Below are positions 50,868 through 62,396 of a stretch of 64,000 bases of DNA, in pieces. The position numbers and the translations under genes were made by a program. The stretch spans positions 496,001-560,000 of the forward strand of contig NW_017265156.1 in NCBI RefSeq assembly GCF_001638985.1, given 5' to 3'. The stretch is from Phycomyces blakesleeanus NRRL 1555(-) (Eukaryota; Mucoromycota; Mucoromycetes; Mucorales; Phycomycetaceae). Under the pieces are notes generated by a model, which saw only the letters and a program-made list of their open reading frames with translations, made no database searches and was not told the origin of the DNA. Positions within the stretch are counted from its first letter, which is position 1; each line of letters starts with the position of its first letter.

Positions 50868-53800
50868 AGAATTGGCTATATCATTGTCACATATACATAT
50901 ATATACATTACATTACATTACATTACATTACATTTCCTTTTTCTTCTCTTCTTCTTTTCTTTTAATTTATACTAGACTATTATATTCTACTTGGTGTTGT
51001 CTAGAACCTTAACCAAACAACCAAGAAAAATATAAATACAAAATATAATAATAATAATAAAACAACACTTGCGGGGCTTTGCCGTGGTCTTGGTGGTCCA
51101 GTGATTTTATTCCCTTTTTGAAAACTACCTCGGTTGAGCGGATTAGTAGTTTAATAATCACAATAATATATATTTATATTTATTTATATTATATTATACT
51201 GTAAAGAAACCAGGCGACAACTGATATTCTCGGGAAACCCATTTTTAGACTAAATCCCAAAAAAAAAAGTACACTCATAAAGAAGCAGCAGAAGAAATAA
51301 AATAAAATAAAATAAAATATATCTATGTATTTATTAAATGTATACATTACATTACATATTCAATAGACTATTATCGAAATTCAAAATTCAAAATTCAAAA
51401 TTCAAAACAAATACATAAATATTAAAAAAAGACCAACTCATATATACAGAAATGGGTAGGTATTGAATCTATTCTATAGACAAATATCAAAGTTCTTGAT
51501 GTTTAATATCATTATTATTACATTACCATCCTTTTTGACATGATTTTGACTGTCGCGTCATTAAGAATAAATAAAAAAAAATAAAAGGTCTCAAAAGGTA
51601 GCTTGGATTAAATATAAACACAAGAGTAAGAGCAAAAAAAAAGGTTGTTCATAAAATGTAACCAGATATTTGATTATCATATGATTCTCTTACCATATTA
51701 CCTTTTATTTTATTCTTTCATTATTATTAATATTTTCTGCTGGTTTCTGATATATATATATTTGCACCCTTGAATAACCTAATCATATATATATATATAT
51801 ATATATATATAATCTTAGTTATAACGTCTGCGTTTCTCATAGAAAAAAGAAAGTTTAATCATCACAAGCCATGACGACCACACAAAAAAATAATAAAATT
51901 ATAAAATTCAAATTCAAATTCAAGTACAAAATACAAAAGCACATGCCGATTGTATCTAAGGGAGGAAATAGGAAAAGGGGGAGAAGCGGAAAGGAAAGGA
52001 AACGAAAAGACAGGTCAGGGAAAGGGGAGTGGTGGGGGATGACATCCCGCACAGTCGACAAAAAAGAAAGAATCAATAACAGTTTACAAATAAATACATA
52101 TCTATCAAAATCAAAATTAAATCAATCAATCAATCAAAAATAAAATAAAATGAAACCAAGCCTACTGTGCCGTACTTTGATAAGCCATACTTTGATGTAG
52201 TGTAGTGTAGTGTAGTGTAGTTTAAAAGAATTTGTATATCATCATAGTATATATATTGTAAAGTATCTTGGCCACCTGCATACTATTTTTTCTTTTGTTG
52301 TTGTTGTTCTTGCTGTTTTGATTCAAATATTTCTCTTCCACCCTCCCCTTCTCCGTTCCTCTTCTTCTTCTTCTTCTTCTTTGTCTTCTTTTCCCCTTTC
52401 TTTATCTATTCTTCTCATTCTTTTTATTCTTTTTTTTCATATATTACATATAGGTTTTTGAAATATTAAAGACCAAATATTAAATATCGTCCTCCTTCCC
52501 TTTTTTTTTCCTTTTCTTTTCGTTGATTCTTGTAAAATGTTGATCGATTTTGACTAATTTTGAATTTTAAGTTTTGAATTTTGAATTTCAAAACATAAAA
52601 AAAAAAAGATTAGTATTATGATTTGTATCTGTTGCTTGGCAGTTGACATTCGATCATTACAAAGAATATATATATATATATAAAGATATTTGAAAATAAA
52701 TAAATAATAAGAATAAAAGTTATTTCTTTTGTGGGTGTGGGTGTGGGTATTGGTTTGGGTTTGGGTTTGGGTGTGTGTGTATTTTTTTGGTCGATCAAGT
52801 TGCTTTTGGTTTTTAGGTAATATAATATAATATAATATATATATATATATTTACCCCAATTATTCTTGGTCACCAAAAAGACTAAAAAAAAGAGGGTGTC
52901 AAGTGAGATGAGATTAATGAATTTGTAAGTATCTAATACAAAAAAATAATGATCGATGATTTTATAGTTTTGTACTTTAGTGTTTAATATAAAACAAATG
53001 ACGGGAAAGAAAACAAGAAAACAAGAAAAAATGAATGAATGAATGAATGAAATAAATAAAGATAGAAACTGGATTATGATTTAATTTATTTATTATTTAA
53101 CTTCTTCTTCTTCTTCAAGGTAGATTAAATTCGACTAAACTATAGTATAGTAAAGTAGGATAGTATAAGGTAGAATATGATAGGATATAATGTGATATGA
53201 TATGATATTAGAAAGCCATTTGTGAGTATGATGGATTTTTGGGTAAAAGAAGAAAAAAAAAATAACCCAAAAAAAAGGCCAGGAGGAAGGCAAAGATAAA
53301 TATGAAGGTGAATGAGGAGGAGGAAAGGGGAAACGGTTGGGTTGGGTTGGATTGGATTGAGTTAGGCTAGATTAGGTTGAATTGGCTTGGTTTGGTTTGG
53401 GTGTACAATATTATTTCTCTTTGCCTCTGCTTTTATTTTCCTTTCTCTTTATCTTGCTTTATTCATTTATGCATAATGTGAATACAAAGATCATACCCTT
53501 ATTTGAGTGTGTGTGTGTGTGTGCGCGTAAAGTACAAGGTAAAGAGTTGTGTATTCTCCTTGTAGATAAAGTGTCCCAAGACATTTTTAAGCTGTGTACT
53601 TTGTGTACTTTGTGTATATATTAATTAAGGGTAACTCAAACTAAAAAGAAAGAGAGAGAGAAAAGTGGCGTATTTTGGGGTCATTCATTCATTCATTCAT
53701 TCATTATGTTTTTTTCTTCTCTTTTTAGCCTTAAAATATTCTTACCCAAAGATAAATGAATAAATATAGACGTCTGTGTGTGTGTGCTTATTATAAGCTA

Positions 53801-54417
53801 ATCTTGACCAATTTAATTTCCAAGAAAAAATATATGTACCATTGATTTCCATCGAATGTCTTGATATTTTGAAATCAAGGACATTAATGTGACCAATACC
53901 AAAGCGATAATAATATCCAAAAAAAGACGACTACTGCGACAGCTACAGCGACTACGACGACAATAAGGATATTAATATTATTAATAAAATCAATAATAAA
54001 ACCGGGTGATTTATTATATATATATATATATTGTATAAAATATGCTATATAAATATATTACATAAAACGGATCTTTGACTATGTGTAGTATAATTTATAT
54101 TAATTTTGATATTATTTTCTTTGATTAGATTCATTTTTTTTTCCTTTCTTTCCTTTCTTTTCTTTTATTTCCTTTGATATACATCATATAGATAGATAGA
54201 TAAAATATCTTGATTGATTGATTAATAGATAGATGGATTATTCAGAATAGATGGTCTTTGGCTTAAACTGGAGATTTTTGTAACCTACAGATTTTTTTTT
54301 TGGAATGTGCTGGCAAGATACCCGCAGGGCTTTTCCTTGGCTATATAACCTATTTAATTTTTTTATATATAAAAACCTTTATTATTATTATTTCCCGTTA
54401 AAATGAAATAATTTCAT

Positions 54418-54453
<36 letters not shown>

Positions 54454-55063
54454 GAAAATCCGTATAGCCAATATTTCTTTCCCTTTCTTATTCTCTTACT
54501 CTTTTTTTATATATATTCAAATATAAATAAATAACACCTACAATGAGAGCAATCGTTCAGTATTTAATAAAACTTAGCATCTCTTTAGATCATAAATGCA
54601 TACTATATAATAGTTCTCTTAAAAGAAAAGAAAATAAAGTATGTATGTATATATATTGTACACTCACGCACACAAATAACATAAAACAAAAAAGGGTCGC
54701 CCACAGACCATAAGTAGGATAAACCAAGCTAGGTTACAAGGACGCACAACGATTGGATCCATGCGTGTTACTCAAGATCGCTTTCGAAGATCCATATATA
54801 TATATAAAATAAAAAGAACCCCCCTTTATTGTCACGACTCTTTTTTTTCTTTTTTTCTTTTTTACTAATATTACTATTTTACAAAGTACTCAGACCACTT
54901 TAGTATAATATAATAATATAAATAAATATAAACGTATATCTTTTCTTTTCTACAGAGCGAGCCCGTTGGTAGCACTTACGATGACAGGGTTGTGTAAAAT
55001 AAAAAGTAAAAGTAGAATAAATAGATAATTTATACCTGTACACACACACTATATTATATATAC

Positions 55064-55230
55064 GCAACCTAGCAACTAAGTGAATTCGTAACCTAGCAAC
55101 CAAGTCAATTTGTAACTTAGCGACCAAGTGAGCTTGCAACTTAGCAACCAGTGAATAAATAACTTAGCAACCAAGTCAATTTGTAACTTCGCGACCAAGT
55201 CAACTTGTAACTTAGCGACCAAGCAACTAA
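55064..55230. repeat. 24-bp minisatellite, about 7 units, each with an X-box-like core
   Basis: Units begin at about 55064, 55088, 55112, 55136, 55159, 55183 and 55207. Each contains an imperfect palindrome of the form GTAACYTAGCRAC followed by CAAGT and an AT-rich end. The second unit, GTAACCTAGCAAC at 55088-55100, is an exact match to GTNRCC-N-RGYAAC, the X-box consensus for RFX factors. The array ends about 715 bases upstream of the orphan gene at 55946. Confidence 0.75.
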
Positions 55231-55945
55231 CTAAATGATAATAAGAATTGTTCTGATTAATTAATTAATAGCAAATTAGCTTGGTATCAATTTCGCGCAA
55301 CGGCAAAAATCTTTCTGACCGAATAATATTAAAACTACCTTGATTTGTGTCACCCGCAACTGTATCTGTTAGTTTAGTCTGCACTACAGTGATGGTCGTC
55401 TCTTGTGCTCCTGTGCAAGCCATACGTAGCTTATGTCTTGTATTTTCTTTATTTTATTTTTATTTTATTTTTTTAAAAAAAAGAAAAGCAATAATAATAT
55501 AGTATTATTACAACCATGGTTTACTTGGGCGTCCACGATAAAGAACGTTTAAAGCACTCTATGGATATAAATATAAATATATATGTTTGCATATTTACAC
55601 AAGTAAACTAAAGTAAAATAAATAAATATATATAATAATCGGATAAAAACGTCAAGATTTACATGGAGCTACAGGTCTTTTCTTTATAATCTTTGATAGA
55701 TACCTGTCAATTATGTATGTATGTGTTTATGTATATAAGTTAGAAATAAACTGCAAAAAAATAAGAAGCCCCTACTATCACTACGACCACCACCATGCAT
55801 ATATATATAACATATCAGTATCATAAACCATTCATTGCCTACCTATTTATTTACTTACCTGCTTACTTAGAAGAAATATACCATAAATTAGGCATATAGC
55901 GATATATACACAGACACAGGCACATACACGGACATAGACACACAT

Positions 55946-57898
55946 ATGCACGCATGTACAATGAGTCACAGAGCAGCAACTAAATCACACTACTCTCATA
56001 ACAGCAGCACCAGAAACAGAAACAAAAGCCGAAACAGTAGAAATGATACCAACAATGAATCATTATATCAAGAACTAGACCATCTTTTAGGTGTATTCTG
56101 CTCAGAAGCTCAATTTAATCTCTGTGTTAGTCACCGCATTGCCTCACGTCAGAAGCTCGGAAAGATCCGTAAAGTATTCAAAGACATCCAGCAGTGGCTT
56201 AAGTGTCGCGCAGCCCATGAAGTCATCAAACCATCTCTGTATCTGTCAGCCGAACAGTACTGCAACGACTTGCTCGCTCATTACAGCATTGTTTCAAAAC
56301 AACGTCATATATTACCCTTACAACAACAACGAATGTATCATCCTCTTACACAAGAATGCACAGCACGATTGAATCATCAATGGCAGGCTTTGAGTGAAGA
56401 ATTTGAAACGGCAACCGAGAATAACCTTCTCTGGCAAAAATATATCTTCAATATCAAACAATTGGTCAAGGCCTGGAAGTCACCCGACCTTGCAAACCAA
56501 ACCCTGCTGTCCATACTGACACTGAGAGAGCAGCCCTTGCCGTCCCCGCAACAAGGAAAAACACCCAAAAATACTTTATTATCATACACGCCTAAAGCTG
56601 CATCTATATCATCTGTATCATCTATATCATCTTCATCTTCATCGTTAATATCACCCTTGTCTTTGCCTTTATCCTTGTCTTTATCCTTGTCACTATCACT
56701 GTCCCTGTCTCTGTCCTTATCCTCCTCCTCATTTGGTCGGAAGCGAGCCGCAATGAGCTCATATCACATCACTTTCACGAGCCAGACAAACAAAGAGGAG
56801 CAACAGAGGATTATCGGCAGGGTGTGTGAGAATTTTGGATCAATCTTTGCTCACAATGCAACATCAAACTTGTCACAAGTACACAGCTGGATCCGACACA
56901 GCCAGCCGAGCCGAGTTCTTAAAAAAGTCAGGCAATTCAAAACAAATCTTTACACCGAGATTGGCGCGGAATCAAGCCACACAAAACTAGCAACAACAAA
57001 AACAGAAACAGAAAGAAAAATAAAAATAAAATCAGCACCACCATCAGCACCGCCATCAGCAGGACCAGGAAAAGTTCTCGGCTCGGATGCGATGATGGTC
57101 AACGTTAATGATAACGTAGATTTTAATGACAGTGTCAATTTCGATTTCAATTTCAATTCAAATTCAAATTCAAATAATAATAATGTCAACTCCACTCCAC
57201 CGCAACCCACATCAGTTTGTACGATTGGCAATACAATTTCACAAATAGAAAATCAAGATGACAATACCGATGAAGAAAACACAGAAGCAGAGATAGTTGC
57301 AACCAGTTCTAAAAAAGGGCGAAAAAAAGACCTTTTACTTCCAATACCAGACTTTTTACTTTCCTTGGCAGAGTGGGAAAGCCTGAGACAGATCCCGGGT
57401 GAAAAGCCAAGGCTGAAGAAATATTTAAAACAGCCAAGCTTAGCACGGTTGACTGGATCATTCCGAGCTCTATTTTCAGGTGCATCGGAACACCGGGCGC
57501 CTTCCGCTCAGCATCACCGTCAGCGTCAGCGTCAGCGACAGCATCAGCATCAGCATCAGTGTCAGCATCAAAATCAGAATCAACAGGAGCAACAGGAGCA
57601 GGTGACGCTCCCAAGAAATAATGATGATACTAACACAAACAACACAAACAACACAAACAACAAGGACGATAATTGCAGCATCTCCGTGTCCAAGCTCGGA
57701 TGTATTCTAGGTCGCACTGGATGCAAGTTCTATTCGTCGGTTCTTGCCCATGCTCAATGGTGCTCGGCTCAAGATGCCCATAGATTGCACACTGCTGGGC
57801 GCGATTTAGTTGATCTGTATGGTGTTCTCCTGTTGGTGACTTCCCAAACACAAGTGCAACGCATTCTCGTTCTCCTATCCCAAATTGTAGTCCCTTGA
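55946..57898 (+). CDS. Intronless orphan protein, low-complexity rich
   Basis: A continuous frame of 650 codons; an in-frame ATG five codons on (55961, MSHRAATKSHYSH) is an equally possible start. An ordered, mainly helical N-terminal part at about 38-205 (ELDHLLGVFCSEAQFNLCVS onward) is followed by a long Ser/Leu run (about 217-262), a second ordered block (about 275-335, IIGRVCENFGSIFAHNATSN), Asn/Asp and Gln/His runs, and an ordered C-terminus (about 570-650, KLGCILGRTGCKFYSSVLAH). The similar pattern of the ordered blocks hints at internal duplication, but I cannot confirm it. No known family recognised. The length of the open frame with three ordered blocks supports coding. The absence of introns is unusual for this window. 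Confidence 0.7.
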   Translation: MHACTMSHRAATKSHYSHNSSTRNRNKSRNSRNDTNNESLYQELDHLLGVFCSEAQFNLCVSHRIASRQKLGKIRKVFKDIQQWLKCRAAHEVIKPSLYLSAEQYCNDLLAHYSIVSKQRHILPLQQQRMYHPLTQECTARLNHQWQALSEEFETATENNLLWQKYIFNIKQLVKAWKSPDLANQTLLSILTLREQPLPSPQQGKTPKNTLLSYTPKAASISSVSSISSSSSSLISPLSLPLSLSLSLSLSLSLSLSLSSSSFGRKRAAMSSYHITFTSQTNKEEQQRIIGRVCENFGSIFAHNATSNLSQVHSWIRHSQPSRVLKKVRQFKTNLYTEIGAESSHTKLATTKTETERKIKIKSAPPSAPPSAGPGKVLGSDAMMVNVNDNVDFNDSVNFDFNFNSNSNSNNNNVNSTPPQPTSVCTIGNTISQIENQDDNTDEENTEAEIVATSSKKGRKKDLLLPIPDFLLSLAEWESLRQIPGEKPRLKKYLKQPSLARLTGSFRALFSGASEHRAPSAQHHRQRQRQRQHQHQHQCQHQNQNQQEQQEQVTLPRNNDDTNTNNTNNTNNKDDNCSISVSKLGCILGRTGCKFYSSVLAHAQWCSAQDAHRLHTAGRDLVDLYGVLLLVTSQTQVQRILVLLSQIVVP

Positions 57899-59073
57899 AA
57901 TAAGAAGAACCTTGATTCCATACACACATACATACATTGTCACACCCCCCACCCACACTAAAAACACATGTACATGCACGACATACACACTAATACTATT
58001 ACTACCACCACCACCAATGTTACTATTACTAAACGTTAAACGTTAAACGTTAAAAGCTAAACACCTTAGACCCTGCCCATCTTAATTAATCTCTAAAATA
58101 ATAATAATACAAGCACACAAACAAACAGACAAATCAATAAAAATCTAATTCACAAAAAAAAACTATATCGAAAATATTATTAATGGTCTATTTAAAAATT
58201 ACTATTATATATATATATATATATATATACTTCTTTTGGCTCCTTAAAGAAAATATTGACAGCAATGTCCAATATTACTTGTCTTTTGATAGAAATACCA
58301 AGACTTTCTCCTTTTACATCTATATCTTTAAAAAGGATTCCTTTTGGGTAGTACAGTATATTGCTTTATATATATATATATTTGGCTTTCTTTCTTTTTT
58401 TACTTTCATTCATTTACCCATTCATTCATTTATTCATTCATCTTGGCTTTTGGTTTTGTTTCTATAGCAATATCCTGATTTATATATATATATTCGTATA
58501 CATATACACACTTCTTTTATATAATAACCATATTAAATATACATATATGTATATGCATGTACTGGACATACGCCATATTAATTCATAAACTGTTTAATTA
58601 AACCATCTTTAAACAAAAGTCCGAGCGTCAAGACTCCTTAAGCTCTACATATCCATAGATCATTTGAAAGGAGTCTTTAACCAATATATATATATATATA
58701 TCAAAAATAAAAATATTCAAAGAAATAATATTATTATTAATAATACTAATAATAATAAAAGCACAATACAATCAAATTCAATTCAATTCGATTCAATATA
58801 CATATATAGAATATTAAGTGAGATAAAATACTCTTTTACATACACATGTATAAGAACTGCAATTGTTGTTGGTCGAATAAAATAGTAAAGTATCACAAGA
58901 GATCATTCCTATAATTTATTATTATTATTATTATTTACCGGACACCGAAGGGGTCCGGACGTGACTCTTACCAAAGATTGGCGGTGAACTGAATCCCGAG
59001 TCCAATCGATCCTATAGCCAGAGTGTATCCAACCGTCCATTTTCCCCTTCCTTCACATTTTTATTGATTCACC
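57899..59073. promoter_or_regulatory. Intergenic region with eS30 promoter
   Basis: Low-complexity 57900-58900 (AT runs, TTCA repeats near 58408-58440). Close to the eS30 start, the DNA becomes less AT-rich: a hairpin CCGGAC-N9-GTCCGG at 58938-58958 and a GATTGG...CCAATC inverted repeat at about 58976-59007. These may be promoter elements of the ribosomal protein gene. Confidence 0.45.
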
Positions 59074-59868
59074 ATGGTAAGCAACTTAGACAAGCCAAGT
59101 ATAGAGTATATCCATACCCTATATACACAGCAAACACATCGATCCATCACCAAAAAAAGAAGAAGAATACGTATCCGAATCCATCAGTCGAAACGAATGA
59201 TAAACGATTACCTTTGGATGCAATACACACATATATATATATAATATGATATTATATCAACCAAAACCAAAAAAAAAAAAAAAACAAAAACAAATGACCA
59301 ACTACAACTACATCAATAAAAAGTCTACAGCCAAATTTTCTCAAGAAAATAAAAATCGTACAACTCGACGACTATACAATTCAGGATAAACCCTTACCTA
59401 CACAGTGTCGAACTTACCAACAATAACTCCATTAAAGTCTTTGAGTTACTGTATATACCTAATTTGTTCCTTTGCTGATATCTTATTTTTATCTCTCTTT
59501 CTTTTAAATAAAATAGGGTAAAGTCCACGGATCTTTGGCTCGTGCCGGTAAAGTCAAGTCTCAGACCCCCAAGGTCGCCAAGCAGGAGAAGAAGAAGCCC
59601 AAGACTGGCCGCGCTAAGAAGAGACAGGTTTACAAGTAAGTATTGAAAGAGGGAGAAAGGAATAAAGTAGAGAATTATTCGATAGAGTTCTTGTGAGCTT
59701 TTACTTCTTGGTAGAAGAGAATGAGTCTTGAGGCATCTATTCATTTCAAAAATGCTAATCTTTGTTCTTTTACTTTTACTTTTCTTTCATAGCCGTCGTT
59801 TCGTTAACGTCACTGCTACCATCGGTGGCAAGCGCAGAATGAACCCTGCTCCTACTGCTGGCCCTTAA
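59074..59868 (+). CDS. RPS30: 40S ribosomal protein eS30
   Basis: Exon 1 is only the ATG at 59074-59076; exon 2 59517-59635; exon 3 59793-59868; 65 residues. The protein reads [20 protein letters not shown], then a Lys-rich centre, [18 protein letters not shown] and the terminal [12 protein letters not shown], matching fungal eS30. It is a small basic protein of the ribosomal small subunit near the decoding region. There is no N-terminal ubiquitin-like domain, as in fungi and unlike animal FAU. The first intron is 440 bases, the longest in this window, and starts right after the initiator codon, as often seen in ribosomal protein genes. Codon use in exon 2 is strongly biased to C-ending codons, fitting high expression. 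Confidence 0.95.
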
Positions 59869-60639
59869 ATATGGTCATTACAGATTCTGTTTTCCATCAA
59901 GTAGTATTTGGTTTACTCAAATAAATCATTTAACCACAATCAAACAAATTCTCAAGAGGATCAGCCTCACTATTATCATTTATTTTTCCTTCTTCTTATT
60001 ATGTGTATACACACGATGATTGTTTTTTTTTTTTGCTTTTTCATATATCAGTTTATTTTTTATTTTTTTGAAAAAGACTTTTGGATATGGTTCTGGGGAT
60101 TGGGTCTCTGTGCTTTTTTTATTTATTAGAAGGAGGAGGTTTCCCACTTTTATTGCCAGGCATACTTGTGTGTTTGAATACTGTAGAAACTGCTCAATAT
60201 TTTGTGTTTGTTAAATGTATACAAAAGACCGTCACCTACTGCGCTTCTGTTAGTTATTTTTCACCAATAATAATAATAAATCTGACAGATATGAAGTAAA
60301 TTTTTACTCTAAAATATATGATCCTATTAATGTCATAATAATAATAATAATAATAACAGTAATAATAGCCTAAATTATAGTATGTGATTGGCTATAAAGA
60401 ATATAAAGTAAGAAGAAGTAAAATAAGATAAGGGTGCAGGTGGAGAACATAGAGCTGTACAAATAAATAAATAATTGTCTTATATAGGTATTTATGCTGA
60501 CAAGGCACAAAAAGCGTGTGGGGAAAAAAAGAAGGGAATCACAGGCTTTAATAATTGAGCGGATGCGCAAATTGGCTTTAATTGAGCTACCTTTCTCTTT
60601 GATATATATTATATTACAATCTCTCATTCACAATTCGCC
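59869..60639. other. Intergenic region eS30 / dehydrogenase
   Basis: 771 bases, AT-rich, with T-runs at 60024-60036 and (ATA)n at 60337-60356. Presumably the eS30 3' UTR and the dehydrogenase promoter. No gene seen. Confidence 0.5.
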
Positions 60640-60722
60640 ATGCAGATTAAAGGAAATGCATTTATTGTTACAGGAGGGTATGGGTCTTTTGTTATCCTCA
60701 TTACTATTATCCTATATATATA

Positions 60723-60794
<72 letters not shown>

Positions 60795-61049
60795 CTTTTT
60801 AGTGCTAGTGGACTTGGAGAAGCTACTGTAAGAGAGCTGGTACAGCGGGGCGGAAACGTTGCTGTAAGTTGGTTTAATAGGTTATCTGTATCTTTCTCTC
60901 TATCATCAAATTTACTAATTAACGGTATATATATATATATATATATTATGTATAATAACACTATATTAGATCTTTGATATGAACGAGGAGGGAGCGTAAG
61001 TCTTTATAATATATAGAGACAATATTGGAATTTTGATTACAATTTTAAA

Positions 61050-61085
<36 letters not shown>

Positions 61086-62228
61086 AAACTTAATGGAGCA
61101 TATAGATATCAGCAAATCAAATCAAATCAAATCAAACAGAAACATCATTTAACCTGTAATTCTTCCTTTCTTGTAGTAAACAGGTCGCAGCTAGTCTTGG
61201 TGAACAAGTATTTTCAGCTGGAAAGGTTGACGTTACCTCTGAGGTACGGTGAAGCTCAAGTTAGATTGGTTTTCATTTAGAATACAACCTGGATCAGCCT
61301 TTTTTTTTAACATGTAGCCAAAACCACAAAGGAAATGGTTCGTGTAGCTATAGAAAAGACCGTCGAACGTTTTGGTAGAATTGCCGGTGTGATTAATTGC
61401 GGTGGAGTTGCATCCGGAGCAAGAGTAAGTGCTCTATATGTATGAAAATATACATTTAAACTAAAATAAAGCCAAATAAAATAAACAGATTGCTCGTCGT
61501 GGAAACAACGCTTATAGCATGACTATGGAAATTTTTGAGTTTACTGTGCGTGTCAATTTGATTGGTACCTTTAATGTATGCAGGCAGGTAGCTCAAATCA
61601 TGGTCAACCAGGACACTTTTGAAGAAGGTAATATATATATAATATATTCTCGCAGTATTATTATATCAAAGCTACCAAATACTCCCCTCCCCTCCCCTCC
61701 CCTCCTCACAAAAAAGGTGCTATATATATTACTTACATTCGAATACCTTTTACTTTAGGTGAACGTGGTGTTATTATTAACACAGCTTCGATTGCTTTCC
61801 AAGACGGTCAGACTGGCCAGGTAGCTTACTCTGCATCAAAGGGTGGTGTTGCTTCCATGACTCTCCCCATGGCACGCGACCTTGCTCCTGCTGGAATCCG
61901 TGTGATGACCATTGCCCCTGGTATTTTTGGTGAGGATGAACAAATCAATAATAAGAATAATAATTATGCTTATAATAGTAATAGTTATAGCAGCACACAA
62001 ATCCACCAATATAATTACTCTTGTTAACAATCAAAACAATTAGAAACCAGCATGACCTCTTCTATTAATGACGCTGCGAAGGCAAAGATCATCAAGGATG
62101 CCATATTCCCTAATCGTATGGGACGTGCCACTGAATTCTCGTCCCTGGCAGCACATATTTTAGAAAATACCATGTTGAGCGGGGAGATTATCCGCTTAGA
62201 TGGTGCAAGTCGTCTTGGAAAATTATAA
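60640..62228 (+). CDS. Short-chain dehydrogenase, HSD17B10 (3-hydroxyacyl-CoA dehydrogenase type 2)-like
   Basis: Exons: 60640-60677, 60803-60863, 60970-60995, 61177-61243, 61318-61424, 61489-61627, 61759-61929, 62044-62228, about 264 residues. The Rossmann nucleotide motif TGGASGLG spans intron 1; IFDMNEEGA follows, [26 protein letters not shown] with the catalytic Ser, catalytic [23 protein letters not shown] and the end [14 protein letters not shown]. Family members oxidise 3-hydroxyacyl-CoA, for example in isoleucine breakdown, usually in mitochondria. Exons 4 and 5 do not join in frame with canonical sites: exon 4 ends in phase 0 before GTACGG, while exon 5 after TAG needs one extra upstream base. 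Joining them as they stand gives an early stop. A missing base in the assembly, a non-canonical splice or a true frameshift are all possible. Intron 1 contains long (AT)n and (GT)n runs. Confidence 0.88.
61053..61086. repeat. (CAA)n microsatellite in dehydrogenase intron 3
   Basis: About eleven CAA/ACA triplets within the intron between 60996 and 61176, followed by an AATCA repeat at about 61116-61136. Confidence 0.8.
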
Positions 62229-62396
62229 AAATATTATAACACTACCACTACTACTCATACTAATATCAATATCAGGAACCCTCTGATTTTTTATTTTCTT
62301 TATCTCTACGTAGATTTACTTTTATTTATTTATATATTTATTAAATACATGCACGATATAGGTACATATATGCGGTAATATATTTCTTTAAAATAA

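Larger units (their letters stand above)
49910..55945. other. Gene-poor 6 kb region rich in simple repeats
   Basis: No gene supported. Holds a polypurine tract (50187-50405), an X-box-like site (50855-50867), (ACATT)n at 50905-50932, AAAATTC repeats at 51378-51405, (GTAGT)n at 52196-52221, a TTC run near 52365-52381, GGTTTGGG-type repeats at 52737-52773, cryptic GGATTGAG-type repeats at 53335-53400, CAG triplets at 54418-54440 and the minisatellite at 55064-55230. Confidence 0.6.

Noticed and set aside
52737..52773. Telomere-like GGGTTTGGGTTTGGG repeats
   Set aside because: Not TTAGGG, short and degenerate, within other simple repeats; no sign of a chromosome end.
54900..55139. Minus-strand frame with repeated LVARLRI
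   Set aside because: Translation of the 24-bp minisatellite; the unit length being a multiple of three keeps it open by chance.
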